64,000 bases of DNA from Stanieria cyanosphaera PCC 7437 (GCF_000317575.1 NC_019748.1:3554501-3618500), one strand, 5' to 3'; counted from the stretch's first letter, positions 8,856 to 17,778 are shown. The notes: generated from the letters alone by a model not told the origin. Numbers and translations are program-made.

Positions 8856-10361
8856 ATGCCTCGCATCTCCCAATTAAAATTTGACCGAGGTACTTTGATT
8901 CTGCATCCTCCACCAAGAGGTAAATTATGGCTAGAATATGCTATCTGGGACGATCGCATTGAAAAGTTTCGCATCCCAGCTATTTACTATCGTCCTTTGG
9001 TAGAAGCTTTGCAAGCAGAAGAGTCAGAATTTATTGATGATGCCAAGGATTTTTATGCCTTGGAATTGAATTCTTGTGTGGAAATCGAACCTTATCCTCA
9101 TCAACAAGAAGCATTACTCGCTTGGAAACAATCTCAACGACAAGGAGTAGTCGTTTTACCTACGGCGGGAGGAAAAACTTATTTGGCTCAATTGGCAATG
9201 CAAGCTACTCCGCGTACAACTTTGGTAGTAGTTCCGACTTTAGACTTGATGCATCAATGGTATGCTCAAATTGAATCTGCTTTTCCTGATGTCGAAGTAG
9301 GTTTGTTGGGTGGAGGTTCTCGCGATCGCTCTCCGATTTTAATTGCTACTTATAATAGTGCAGCCATTCACGCTGAAACTCTGGGAAATAAATATGCTTT
9401 GATTGTTTTTGATGAATGTCATCATTTACCGACAGATTTTTTTCGAGTCATTGCCGAATACGCGATCGCACCTTATCGTTTAGGTTTAACTGCTACACCC
9501 GAACGCACCGATGGTAATCATCGTTTTTTGGATACTTTAATTGGTAAGGTGGTTTATCGCAAAACAGCCAAGGAACTAGCTGGAAACACCCTAGCTTCAC
9601 ACAAAATCGTTCAAGTTAAAGTCAAATTATCTCAAACAGAACAGCAAAAATACGACCAAGCGATCCAAACCCGTAACGACTTTTTACGTCAAGCTAATAT
9701 TTCCCTCGGCAGTTTAGAAGGTTGGCAATTATTTGTCCAAGCCAGTGCGCGATCGCCACAAGGGAGAGCAGCGATGTTAGCTCATCGAGAGGCTAAAGAA
9801 ATTGCTTTGGGTACAGATGCCAAATTAAGGGTATTAGTTGATCTGATTACGAAACATTATCCTGAGAAGATTCTAATTTTTACTAACGATAATGCTACGG
9901 TATATCGTATTTCTCAAGAATTTTTGATTCCTGCCATTACCTATCAAACACCAGTTAAAGAGCGTCATGAGATTCTGAAACGTTATAAAGCAGGAGAGTT
10001 AAAAATTTTGATTGCTTCCCACGTCCTTAATGAAGGAGTAGACGTACCCGATGCTCGAATTGCCATTATTTTATCGGGAACTGGTTCGACTAGAGAATAT
10101 ATTCAGCGATTGGGCAGAGTATTACGAAAAGGAAATATTCAAAACAAACAAGCAATTCTTTATGAAGTAGTAACAGAAAATACTAGTGAAGAAAAAACCT
10201 CTCAACGTCGAAGAGGAGAGTCTCCCGAACAACCTACTTCATCTGCCCAACTAGAACTTTTGTCTTTTCCTTTTTCTCAACCAATCAATCCTAGCAGAAA
10301 ATTTAAGGCAGCCGAACAATCCCTTCCTTGGCATCCTAATCAATCACAAGATGAGAATTAG
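8856..10361 (+). CDS. XPB/Rad25-like superfamily 2 DNA helicase
   Basis: This is a 501-residue ATP-dependent SF2 helicase. A short N-terminal domain (1-75) precedes the first RecA fold: Q-motif-like PHQQEALLAW at 81-90, Walker A PTAGGKT at 102-108, DECHH at 186-190, and LTATPER at 211-217. The second RecA fold holds ASHVLNEGVDVPDA (motif V) near 388 and QRLGRVLRKG (motif VI) near 425, with its arginine finger. The layout matches bacterial XPB homologues, which act in DNA repair or transcription-coupled processes. The last 50 residues are polar and probably disordered. The 3' end overlaps the convergent small gene by 4 bases. Confidence 0.88.
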   Translation: MPRISQLKFDRGTLILHPPPRGKLWLEYAIWDDRIEKFRIPAIYYRPLVEALQAEESEFIDDAKDFYALELNSCVEIEPYPHQQEALLAWKQSQRQGVVVLPTAGGKTYLAQLAMQATPRTTLVVVPTLDLMHQWYAQIESAFPDVEVGLLGGGSRDRSPILIATYNSAAIHAETLGNKYALIVFDECHHLPTDFFRVIAEYAIAPYRLGLTATPERTDGNHRFLDTLIGKVVYRKTAKELAGNTLASHKIVQVKVKLSQTEQQKYDQAIQTRNDFLRQANISLGSLEGWQLFVQASARSPQGRAAMLAHREAKEIALGTDAKLRVLVDLITKHYPEKILIFTNDNATVYRISQEFLIPAITYQTPVKERHEILKRYKAGELKILIASHVLNEGVDVPDARIAIILSGTGSTREYIQRLGRVLRKGNIQNKQAILYEVVTENTSEEKTSQRRRGESPEQPTSSAQLELLSFPFSQPINPSRKFKAAEQSLPWHPNQSQDEN

Positions 10362-10564
10362 GCTTCTTTTCTTAAGTCATAAATAACTTTATTTAAATAC
10401 CAGGTTTCTAAGTGACCAGGATTTTTACTTTTTTCTAAGTTAATCAATCTTTGAGCCTGATCTTGTTGACCGTGCAACAGCATTAAAAGTTCTTGGTGTA
10501 ATCTAGAACGACGCACAGCTTCACGATATTGTTGCCACCAGCTTTTGGAAGTGTTTGTATTCAT
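10358..10564 (-). CDS. Small conserved hypothetical protein
   Basis: A 68-residue, highly charged and Trp-containing protein: WWQQYREAVRRSRLHQELLM then ...LINLEKSKNPGHLETWYLNK. It is predicted to be mostly helical, with no signal peptide or membrane segment. I recognise no domain. It is convergent with the XPB-like helicase and shares 4 bases with it. A good start is the ATG at 10562-10564. The even amino-acid use argues for a real gene. Confidence 0.6.
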   Translation of the reverse strand: MNTNTSKSWWQQYREAVRRSRLHQELLMLLHGQQDQAQRLINLEKSKNPGHLETWYLNKVIYDLRKEA

Positions 10565-10753
10565 GATCTATTTTCGTTGGCAAGGATCATTTTCAAAATA
10601 ATTTACCGAAATGACAAATCTGTGAAAAGAGTATGTCAAGTTCGTGACTACTTGGAAAGGTTTTTTTTACAAAGTTTTAAAATCTAAAACTGCATAAATC
10701 ATCTGAATACAACCTAAACAAAAAAATTAGGTGAAAAAGGGATTGTTTGGAGG

Positions 10754-11467
10754 ATGAGTGTTCTTAAAGCAAAAAAATTATTAGCACGTTTAGAAGTAGA
10801 AGCATCTCGCTACCAAATTTTAAGCAATCTAAGATTTCAAGAACATAATCCTGTATTTGTGTTATTGCGTAAATTTCTTGTCACTAAACAACAACGAATT
10901 ATTACATCTTTATTAACTATTTTAGAAAAGAGCGATGACGAACCGAACGGAATTGAGTTAGCTAGACGCATTGGTATTGTAGCTCAAGATGCGATCGTTT
11001 TAATTTTTCAGAATCAAGCTGCTGATTGGCAACAACGTCTTAGTCGAGCTATTTTTCAAGAGTTACATTCTTGTCAACATATAGTATTTGTTGGGGGTAA
11101 AAGCATTTTCCTAGGCACAACCTATATAAGCTCAGCAGTAACCGAACAAGTTCTCAAGGAACTATTACATGAATCTAATTCTGTGATTCAAGCTGCTAGT
11201 CTTTATGCTTTAAATCAATTTGATTCTCAATCAGCTAAAACTGAAGCTCATCATTTACTGAGTAATCCTTTAATTAACGAGCTTGTTCAAGAAACTGCTC
11301 TTAATATTGTCAATCAATCTCATCCCAAGACTTCTACTTTAGAACAGTTACTAAATCTTTTAAGACAAGAAAAATATCAATCTTTAACCATCGAACAGTT
11401 GATTTCATTTGTTACCGAAATCCCAACCAGCCGTCAAAATACAAAAGAAATTGCTTTGACTAGATAA
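10754..11467 (+). CDS. Helical, HEAT-like hypothetical protein
   Basis: A 237-residue all-helical protein. The segment at about 135-215 (SAVTEQVLKELLHESNSVIQ, then AASLYALNQFD, then VQETALNIVNQS) has the spacing of two HEAT-type repeats seen in adaptor proteins. The N-terminal half has no named domain. No catalytic motif is visible, so a scaffold or binding role is the only guess that can be offered. GGAGG lies directly before the ATG at 10754, which is closer than usual; the next in-frame start would lose conserved-looking helix, so I keep this start. It stands alone between larger spacers. Confidence 0.65.
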   Translation: MSVLKAKKLLARLEVEASRYQILSNLRFQEHNPVFVLLRKFLVTKQQRIITSLLTILEKSDDEPNGIELARRIGIVAQDAIVLIFQNQAADWQQRLSRAIFQELHSCQHIVFVGGKSIFLGTTYISSAVTEQVLKELLHESNSVIQAASLYALNQFDSQSAKTEAHHLLSNPLINELVQETALNIVNQSHPKTSTLEQLLNLLRQEKYQSLTIEQLISFVTEIPTSRQNTKEIALTR

Positions 11468-11689
11468 GTACTACTATAGAGAAAATTAATTACTTGCCTT
11501 TTCCCTTTTTCCTGCTTTTAACTACTTAATGCATAATTATTGCTCACCTTAACGTAATACCAAGATAAACCTTTTGATTGAGATAGCAATAAGACAACTC
11601 AGTTACAATTTAGTTCATCTCAACCGAAATAATTCGTTAACAATTTAATATTTATTTTGTTTCCTTGAAAACACGTTAAGGATAGATCA

Positions 11690-13423
11690 ATGCCAGAAAT
11701 TATCATTGTCAACAGCAAACAACCCCAAAAAATTACCACTGTTTATATCACGCCTGAAAAAATGCTTAATCAGGAATGTTTAATTGGCAGAGAAGAACGG
11801 TGTTGTATTGTATTGCAAGACTCCCTAGTAAGTAGAATTCACGGCAAAATTACTTTTAAAAATGGTAACTATTACTATACCGATTTGGGTAGTCGGAATG
11901 GTTCAAGACTCAATAACGAATTGACTACAGTAAATCAAAATTATCCTTTAAACCCTTCTGATAGTCTTAATCTTGGTTCTCATCTGTTATGGATGAAATC
12001 AGTTAGTGAAATTACAACTAATCCTTCTCCTAGTCCATCTATTCCTAAAAACTATATGCCTTTGGCAACTATTGAGCCTACCTCAATTAATCGTTGGAGT
12101 AAAGGAGAACTGATTGTTCGTTGTGTACAAATTATTTCAGAAACTGATGATGTCAAAACTTTTAGGTTTGTAGCTGAACCGCCAGTTTTATTTACCTATC
12201 AACCAGGACAATTTGTAACTCTTAAACTAGAAATTGATGGTCAATCGCTTAAAAGCTCTTATTCGATTTCTTCCTCGCCTTCTCGTCCTCATACTCTCGA
12301 TATCACTGTTAAACGTGTTCCTATATTTGCCGATCAACCAACAGCACCACCAGATTTAGTTAGTAATTGGTTACATGACCAGCTTGAGATCGGCAGTAAG
12401 ATTAAAATTAAAGGGCCAATGGGCAAATTTAGTTGTTTTAATAATCCAGCACCCAAATTATTATTTATTTCGGCTGGTAGCGGAATCATTCCCTTGATGT
12501 CGATGGCTCGCTGGCTTTGTGATACTGTTTCCGAGGTAGATATGATCTTTTGTCATAGTACGGCTACTCCTCAGGATTTGATGTTTCGTTCTGAATTAGA
12601 ATTAATGGCAACTAGATATTCTAACTTTAAACTAGCAGTTACAATTACTCGCCCTGAAACAAGTAAGGCGTGGTTGGGTTATACGGGTCGATTAAATACC
12701 TCAATGTTATCGATGATCGCTCCAGATTTTGAAGAACGCAATGTTTATGTCTGCGGATCGAATTCTTTTCTAATCTCAGTTCGGTCTTTATTAGAACAAA
12801 TGGATTTTCCGATGGAAAATTATTATGAAGAAAGCTGTGACTTTGAAAGAGAGCAAAAATCTGCTCATTCTGTAGCTCAATTACCAATTTCAGGAGTTAG
12901 TACGGCTTTATCGGCAACTGAATCTTTTTTAACTTCCAAAGTTCAAAATAGTGAGGGTTGTTCTAACGAACTTAATCGCAAAAAAAGGCTAGAAGCCAGT
13001 TTTAAATCTCAAGTCCCCAGACATTCCTCTTCATCAGCTTGTCAACCTCATCATCTTCCTTCTCTTTCAATTCTGCCTACTTCTGCTAAACCAGCTACTA
13101 CTGAAGTAATTCCTTTTCCTTCTCCAATCAATTCAGTTGCTGCTACTTCATCGCCAATAGTTTGGTTAGCTAAATCTGGTCAAGCAATTAGTTACGATCG
13201 CTTCGCGCCTTGCCAAGGGGGAGATCGCAATTCTTCTATTTTAGAAGCAGCACAAGCTCAAAATATTTCTCTACCTCATGGTTGTGGGATGGGTGTTTGT
13301 GGTCATTGTAAGGTTAAAAAACTATCAGGAGAAGTAGTTTACGACGAGGAAGTTGATTGTGAAGCAGGCTATGTTTTAACTTGTCTGGCTAAACCAGTCG
13401 GCAAAGTGAGATTAGATGTTTGA
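11690..13423 (+). CDS. FHA domain - FAD/NAD(P) oxidoreductase - [2Fe-2S] ferredoxin fusion
   Basis: Three modules are joined in 577 residues. Residues 25-95 are a forkhead-associated domain (GR at 33-34, SRIH at 48-51, N70-G71), which binds phosphothreonine. Residues about 138-380 are a ferredoxin-NADP+ reductase fold: flavin motif SYSISSSPSR at 190-199, AGSGIIPLMSM for nicotinamide binding, and VYVCGSNSF near 352. After a low-complexity linker, residues 480-577 are a plant-type ferredoxin with cluster cysteines C532, C537, C540 and C565. The last two modules resemble Hcr/GbcB-type one-protein electron chains. The electron acceptor is unknown; the FHA part suggests docking to a Ser/Thr-kinase target. 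A HIP1-rich palindrome has been inserted in frame in the linker (13194-13228). Confidence 0.88.
   Translation: MPEIIIVNSKQPQKITTVYITPEKMLNQECLIGREERCCIVLQDSLVSRIHGKITFKNGNYYYTDLGSRNGSRLNNELTTVNQNYPLNPSDSLNLGSHLLWMKSVSEITTNPSPSPSIPKNYMPLATIEPTSINRWSKGELIVRCVQIISETDDVKTFRFVAEPPVLFTYQPGQFVTLKLEIDGQSLKSSYSISSSPSRPHTLDITVKRVPIFADQPTAPPDLVSNWLHDQLEIGSKIKIKGPMGKFSCFNNPAPKLLFISAGSGIIPLMSMARWLCDTVSEVDMIFCHSTATPQDLMFRSELELMATRYSNFKLAVTITRPETSKAWLGYTGRLNTSMLSMIAPDFEERNVYVCGSNSFLISVRSLLEQMDFPMENYYEESCDFEREQKSAHSVAQLPISGVSTALSATESFLTSKVQNSEGCSNELNRKKRLEASFKSQVPRHSSSSACQPHHLPSLSILPTSAKPATTEVIPFPSPINSVAATSSPIVWLAKSGQAISYDRFAPCQGGDRNSSILEAAQAQNISLPHGCGMGVCGHCKVKKLSGEVVYDEEVDCEAGYVLTCLAKPVGKVRLDV
13194..13228. 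repeat. HIP1-flanked palindromic repeat inside a coding linker
   Basis: The segment starts with ACGATCGCTTCGCGCC and ends with GATCGC. It resembles the intergenic copies at 53389-53423 and 59815-59848 (GCGATCGCTYCGCGCC on the left, GATCGC on the right, palindromic centre). Here it is translated as about eleven residues (DRFAPCQGGDR) in the linker before the ferredoxin domain, so insertion kept the frame. Confidence 0.5.
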
Positions 13424-13447
13424 AGCTCAAAGTAAAAAGATTTAGAC

Positions 13448-13927
13448 TCAACAACAATTTACCCATTGAGTTGTAATTTGCCCATCAGCCTCTTGAAAAT
13501 ACTCTTTTTTCCAAATTGGAGCGTTGTGTTTAAGAGTATCAATGGCATATCGACAAGCTTCAAAAGCTTCGGAACGGTGGGGACAACCTACTGCGACTAA
13601 AACACTAAGATCTCCTATCTCTAAATGTCCCACACGATGATGGATCACTATTCGATTAGTATCTTGCCATTGTTGACGAATTTGGGCTGCAATCGAGCGA
13701 AATACCGCGATCGCCATTGGTTCATAAGCCTGATATTCTAAAGATAATACTTGCTTACCACCAGTTTGATTGCGTACTGTACCACTCATTACTACAACTG
13801 CACCATTAGCCGGATCGTCTGCTAGTCGATAAACTTCTTCTAGGGATAAGGGTGCAAAAGTAATTGCAAAATTGTCTTGAGGATGAGTTTTGGTTTGATT
13901 TGGAAAGTTAAGCTGAGTAAGATTCAT
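13448..13927 (-). CDS. moaE: Molybdopterin synthase catalytic subunit
   Basis: MoaE, with the thiocarboxylated small subunit MoaD, converts precursor Z (cPMP) to molybdopterin. The 159 residues carry the family signature: GAVVVMSGTVRNQTGGKQV near 43-61, YEAYEPMA-like LEYQAYEPMA, the VGHLEIGDLSVLVAV strand, HRSEAFEACRYAID, and the active-site lysines of LKHNAPIWKKEYF. The length is ordinary. MoaD and the rest of the cofactor pathway are not in the window. It is convergent with the FHA-reductase gene. Confidence 0.95.
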   Translation of the reverse strand: MNLTQLNFPNQTKTHPQDNFAITFAPLSLEEVYRLADDPANGAVVVMSGTVRNQTGGKQVLSLEYQAYEPMAIAVFRSIAAQIRQQWQDTNRIVIHHRVGHLEIGDLSVLVAVGCPHRSEAFEACRYAIDTLKHNAPIWKKEYFQEADGQITTQWVNCC

Positions 13928-14033
13928 CTCTATTGATTTTATTTGTTAGTTGTTTGCCATTGCTTGATTAGATTGTGAATTTAGTTACAGCGATTTTCAG
14001 TGACTAGATCACATACCAGTTATTAGTTGCCTT

Positions 14034-14086
14034 GTACTTTGATCCTTCGTTTCACGTTTTTGACGCCGAAGCGCTTTTTACTCTTT
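14034..14086 (-). repeat. Dispersed repeat (GTAAAAAGCGC ... GAAGGATCAAAGTA), copy 1
   Basis: The reverse complement begins AGTAAAAAGCGC and ends CGAAGGATCAAAGTA. A second copy with the same ends and length lies at 47917-47969 on the plus strand, with a diverged middle. It is bounded by the AGTAAAA heptamer also seen as a tandem array at 23412. The copy sits in the spacer between moaE and DUF3119. Confidence 0.6.
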
Positions 14087-14133
14087 ACCTGTGGTCTACC
14101 AAACACGGAAACTTCTGTAGGTTTAAGCTCTAT

Positions 14134-14526
14134 CTACTGTTTAAGAGGACAATATTTTTCCAAACAACTAACCAACATTCTAGAATCAAACAGAATTGGT
14201 AAAAAATGAATACTTTTTACTTCACGAAAATAAAAGAGAATCGGTACAGGTTGCCAAAAAATACGCCACGCTAACCAATCACTGTAAGGAAATCGACGCA
14301 GCAATTTTCCTGAACGACAAACATCTAAAGCAGTATCAGTAAATTGTAATCTGATTGTGGCTGTTTGCACCAATAAAAACAAGCCTAAAATAGCAATTAC
14401 ACCTCCGACCCAAATTTGGAAAAAGGAAATTGCAATAGCGATCGCAATTAAACCTACAGAAAGGTTATAACTTGGTCTTAGTTCAACTGTTGCTTGAGTT
14501 TCAGTAGTAGGTTGTGTATTAGTCAC
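14134..14526 (-). CDS. DUF3119 family membrane protein
   Basis: A 130-residue protein with two hydrophobic segments close together (about 23-56, SVGLIAIAIAISFFQIWVGG and VIAILGLFLLVQT) followed by a soluble PH-like part with WLAWRIFWQPVPILFYFRE, the recognisable DUF3119 core. The family occurs in oxygenic phototrophs and its function is unknown. The gene lies in the same direction as, and downstream of, the MlaE permease gene; an IS605 relic separates the two. The linkage suggests a role near lipid transport, which is inference. Confidence 0.8.
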   Translation of the reverse strand: MTNTQPTTETQATVELRPSYNLSVGLIAIAIAISFFQIWVGGVIAILGLFLLVQTATIRLQFTDTALDVCRSGKLLRRFPYSDWLAWRIFWQPVPILFYFREVKSIHFLPILFDSRMLVSCLEKYCPLKQ

Positions 14527-14585
14527 TTGAGATTAACCTCCTTTAGTAGCAAAACTAAGTCCTTTTTTTATTATTGTGACCGAAA

Positions 14586-14825
14586 TTAATGGGATACAAG
14601 CCCCGTCCTTCTAGGACGGCTTTGATTTTTAATGTAATCAATCAACACTTCAATTGGCGCACCACCCACAGACACAGCAAAATTAATAGATTTAATCGGG
14701 GTAGGGCATATCCACGATTTAAAACGGACGGGGAGTGAGTGTCAGACTACTGTAGTAGCAGTTCGCGATGAATCGTCAACCCGTAAAGTAGCATGGGAAC
14801 AATTAACGCTTCCTATCTAGCTTTG
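14586..14825. pseudogene. IS200/IS605 relic: 3' ends of divergent tnpA and tnpB with the middle deleted
   Basis: On the minus strand, about 14700-14586, a frame reads FAVSVGGAPIEVLIDYIKNQ and then ends at TAA. This is the C-terminal signature of Y1 transposase TnpA (GGAPxEVxxxYIxNQ). On the plus strand, about 14689-14820, a frame reads ...GSECQTTVVAVRDES... and ends AWEQLTLPI plus TAG, a TnpB-type tail. The genes point outward, as in IS605, and their 5' parts are gone. Short inverted repeats occur at both edges: GCCCCGTCC...GGACGGC near 14602-14621 and CTCCGCCC...GTGCGGAG near 14828-14845, resembling the subterminal hairpins of this family. Confidence 0.7.
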
Positions 14826-14871
14826 GAATCTCCGCCCTGAAGTGCGGAGAAGATGTCAAATTCTCTAGTTT

Positions 14872-15666
14872 TTACTCTACCAAAGCACTACCTGTTCCTT
14901 GGAACATTAACCACGATAAAAAGAAATTAGCAATAAAAATAGCGAGTAAAGCTGTCACTACTGCTGTGGTAGTCGATTGTCCTACACCTTTTGCTCCTCC
15001 AGTGGTAGTTAATCCCCAACTACAACCAATTATGGCAACTAAAGCTCCAAAGACAACTGATTTAATCAATGCAGTACATAAATCCCAAACCTGTAAAAAA
15101 TTTTGAATTGAATCTAAAAAAACAACCTGAGAAATACCATAAAAAGTCTCAGAAATTATCAATCCGCCTATCATTCCAGTAATTAAGGATAAAAGCGTTA
15201 AAATTGGCAACATTAAGCAACATGAGATTACTCTTGGTATGACTAAATAATCGATTGGATCTGTTTTAAGAACATAAAGAGCGTCAATTTGCTCGGTAAC
15301 TCGCATCGTTCCAATTTCGGCAGCAAATGCCGATCCTACCCTTCCTGCAATCACAACAGCAGTTAAAACTGGTGCTAATTCTCTAGTTAAAGCTAAAGCA
15401 AGTACGCCTCCTACTGCTTGTCCGGCACCGAAATACAGAAACTCCCTCGCAACTTGAATTGTAAACACCATTCCTACAAAAGCAGCCGTAACTAAAGCGA
15501 TCGCTAGTGAGTCTGGCCCTACTACTGCCATTTGTTCTAAGGTATTCCTGCGATGAATTTTGGCTTTAAGGAGATGAATTACAACTTGCCCTGTCAGAAA
15601 AAGTGCTGCTAAGGAGCGTTGTAACCAAATGCCAATGCCATTAATAGTACTGCTGCGGTTAGTCAT
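14872..15666 (-). CDS. mlaE: MlaE-family ABC transporter permease (lipid transport)
   Basis: A 264-residue permease with five to six membrane helices and the MlaE signature: ALALTRELAPVLTAVVIAGR, GSAFAAEIGTMRVTEQIDAL, and ...YLVIPRVISCCLMLPILTLL. In Gram-negative bacteria MlaE pairs with the ATPase MlaF and an MCE protein to move phospholipids between envelope membranes; plant TGD1 is the plastid counterpart. The ATPase and MCE partner are not adjacent here, as is usual in cyanobacteria. DUF3119 follows downstream on the same strand. Confidence 0.92.
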   Translation of the reverse strand: MTNRSSTINGIGIWLQRSLAALFLTGQVVIHLLKAKIHRRNTLEQMAVVGPDSLAIALVTAAFVGMVFTIQVAREFLYFGAGQAVGGVLALALTRELAPVLTAVVIAGRVGSAFAAEIGTMRVTEQIDALYVLKTDPIDYLVIPRVISCCLMLPILTLLSLITGMIGGLIISETFYGISQVVFLDSIQNFLQVWDLCTALIKSVVFGALVAIIGCSWGLTTTGGAKGVGQSTTTAVVTALLAIFIANFFLSWLMFQGTGSALVE

Positions 15667-15701
15667 TGATCAATAGAAATTTTTTATTCAATTGAAAGAT
15701 A

Positions 15702-15965
15702 CTAAAATTTGCTTTGCGCGATAATCACTTTTTTAAAGTTTTTATTTTTTTTGCGCAGTTTAAAATATCTTTCTATCAATTGTTCTAGATTACCAAAAGT
15801 AGCAATCAGACCAAAACAAGTCGCCAAGACTAAACTGCTAATAATTCTTTGAAAAAGCCAAATTGAAACGTGATAGTAATCGCAATAAGATCAACCTATT
15901 GTTGCAACAACAAGTCCAATAACTACTCCCAACCCAAAACGCTTAATTAATAATTTTAAATTCAT
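15702..15965 (-). pseudogene. Small two-helix membrane protein gene broken by one in-frame TGA
   Basis: Reading the minus strand from ATG at 15963-15965 gives MNLKLLIKRFGLGVVIGLVV, then ATIG, then TGA at 15891-15893 (codon 25), and then 62 further codons without a stop, with a second hydrophobic segment (RIISSLVLATCFGLIATFG) and a basic tail, ending TAG at 15702-15704. One base change (TGG to TGA, Trp) would make an 87-residue protein. It fills the spacer upstream of purF and downstream of mlaE in position. I do not recognise the family. It is a recent pseudogene or, less likely, a sequencing error. Confidence 0.55.
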
Positions 15966-16070
15966 TAGCTAATTTAACTTCAACTTGGTGAGATTAGTTG
16001 TAAATCTTCTTAATTATGTAACGTAAGTAGCAGGAGTATGATTAAATTTACTTCTGCTAACCTTTTTTGT

Positions 16071-17570
16071 TTAAATCTTCGCGTTTTCCAAAATTAACTT
16101 AGAACGTTTAACATCTTCAGGGATTGAGATAGGATAATCGCCTGTAAAACAAGCCGAACAAAAGCTATTAGGATTTTCTCCAGTAACTTTTAACATTCCT
16201 TCCCAACTTAAATAAGCTAAAGAATCTACTCCAATTTGTTTTTCAATATCTTTAACCGATTTGGTAGCAGCAATTAATTGATCTTGAGTATCGGTGTCAA
16301 TGCCATAAAAACAAGGATGAGTCACAGGTGGAGAGGAAATTCGCATATGAACTTCGGTTGCCCCTGCATCTCTTAAAGCTTTGACTATCTTACGGCTAGT
16401 TGTACCTCTGACAATCGAATCATCAACAATAATAATTCTTTTCCCTGTTAAAACATCTTTAAGGGTATTGAGTTTCATGCGAATTCCAGACTCTCGCATA
16501 TGCTGAGTTGGTTGAATAAAGGTACGCCCCACATAACGATTTTTAATCAATCCTTCCCCATAAGCAACCCCAGATTTACGAGAAAAACCGATCGCAGCAG
16601 GAACTCCAGAATCGGGTACACCCATTACTAAATCTGCTTCTACATAGGATTCTACTGCTAATTGTTCGCCCAATCGCAAGCGATAACTGTATAATGTCTC
16701 ATCGTGCATCAAGCTATCAGGACGAGCAAAATAAATCATTTCAAAAATACACAACTTTCTGGATGGTTTTTGCGCCCAATGAAACGAAGCTAGCCCATCT
16801 TCTGTGATCCAAACTAATTCTCCTGGCTCGACATCCCGTAAATATTCTGCCCCAATAATATCTAAACCGCAGGTTTCGGAAGCAAGTACATAACGAGTAG
16901 TTCCCTCATTGAGAGTACCAATTACTAAAGGTCGAATTCCATTGGGATCTCTGACTCCCATTAATCCTTCAGGAGTACCAATTACTAAACTATACGCCCC
17001 AGAACACAACTCAAAAGCACTAATAGCTGCTTTCAACCAATCTTTACCACTATCTACTTCATCCGCGATCGCTAAAGCAATCATTTCTGAGTCAGTAGTA
17101 GTATTAAAATTAACTCCTCGTTTGGTTAATTCTTGCCGTAGTTCAAAAGTATTAACTAAATTTCCGTTATGTGCCAAAGCAAGAGTACCTAATCTAGTCT
17201 TGGCAAGAGCAGGTTGAGCATTTACTTTGAGACTAGAACCTGTTGTAGAATAGCGGGTATGACCTACAGCTAAAGTTCCTGGTAGCTTGCGTAAAATATC
17301 GTTATTAAAGACTTGGGAAACTAAGCCCATATCTTTGTAACAATGTACTTGCTCTCCTGCAAAAGTAGCAATCCCTGCTGATTCTTGACCACGATGTTGT
17401 AAGGCATAAAGACCAAAATAAGTCAATTTAGCAACATCTTCTTCTGGTGCATACAATCCAAACACGCCACAAGCTTCTTCTGGTTTGTCTGGTAAGTGGT
17501 GAAAATCGTTTTGCTCTTGATAGCTGACGGGATTGCCTTGCTCGGAAGAAAAAGACTGATGAGGCATCAT
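16071..17570 (-). CDS. purF: Amidophosphoribosyltransferase
   Basis: PurF makes 5-phosphoribosylamine from PRPP and glutamine, the first step of purine synthesis. Of 499 residues, the first 33 are a propeptide ending before Cys34 (EEACGVFGLY), the glutaminase nucleophile exposed after cleavage. ALQHRGQESAGIA and GHTRYSTTG follow. The PRPP site is IIIVDDSIVRGTTS in the C-terminal half. NSFCSACFTGDYP near the end supplies cysteines of the Bacillus-type [4Fe-4S] cluster. It follows purL on the same strand after 208 bases that contain a strong hairpin. Confidence 0.97.
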   Translation of the reverse strand: MMPHQSFSSEQGNPVSYQEQNDFHHLPDKPEEACGVFGLYAPEEDVAKLTYFGLYALQHRGQESAGIATFAGEQVHCYKDMGLVSQVFNNDILRKLPGTLAVGHTRYSTTGSSLKVNAQPALAKTRLGTLALAHNGNLVNTFELRQELTKRGVNFNTTTDSEMIALAIADEVDSGKDWLKAAISAFELCSGAYSLVIGTPEGLMGVRDPNGIRPLVIGTLNEGTTRYVLASETCGLDIIGAEYLRDVEPGELVWITEDGLASFHWAQKPSRKLCIFEMIYFARPDSLMHDETLYSYRLRLGEQLAVESYVEADLVMGVPDSGVPAAIGFSRKSGVAYGEGLIKNRYVGRTFIQPTQHMRESGIRMKLNTLKDVLTGKRIIIVDDSIVRGTTSRKIVKALRDAGATEVHMRISSPPVTHPCFYGIDTDTQDQLIAATKSVKDIEKQIGVDSLAYLSWEGMLKVTGENPNSFCSACFTGDYPISIPEDVKRSKLILENAKI

Positions 17571-17635
17571 GCGATGATTGCTCCTATGTGCGGTACTAAA
17601 TAGTTAAACCCGATGGAGAAAACTAGATTGACGAA

Positions 17636-17677
17636 GTCGAAGCAGACTCTGCCCTGGAAAGGCAGAGTACCTTCGAC
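17636..17677. repeat. Two-step inverted repeat in the purL-purF spacer
   Basis: GTCGAAG (17636-17642) pairs with CTTCGAC (17671-17677), and ACTCTGCC (17646-17653) pairs with GGCAGAGT (17661-17668), around a CTGGAAA loop. Only two or three bases per side are unpaired. It could be a small insertion-sequence derivative or an attenuator or stabilising hairpin between purL and purF. No T tract follows. Confidence 0.6.
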
Positions 17678-17778
17678 TGACCCAATCTTATTTTCTGCGA
17701 TCGGTTTGAAAAAAAACTGAGTTATTTTAATAGCGATCGCGGAATTATTTACCACCAATCGTAAATCCTGCTGAGATA

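Noticed and set aside
14027-14209. 60-codon plus-strand frame over the DUF3119 3' end
   Set aside because: Overlaps the dispersed repeat and the DUF3119 gene; no coding character.
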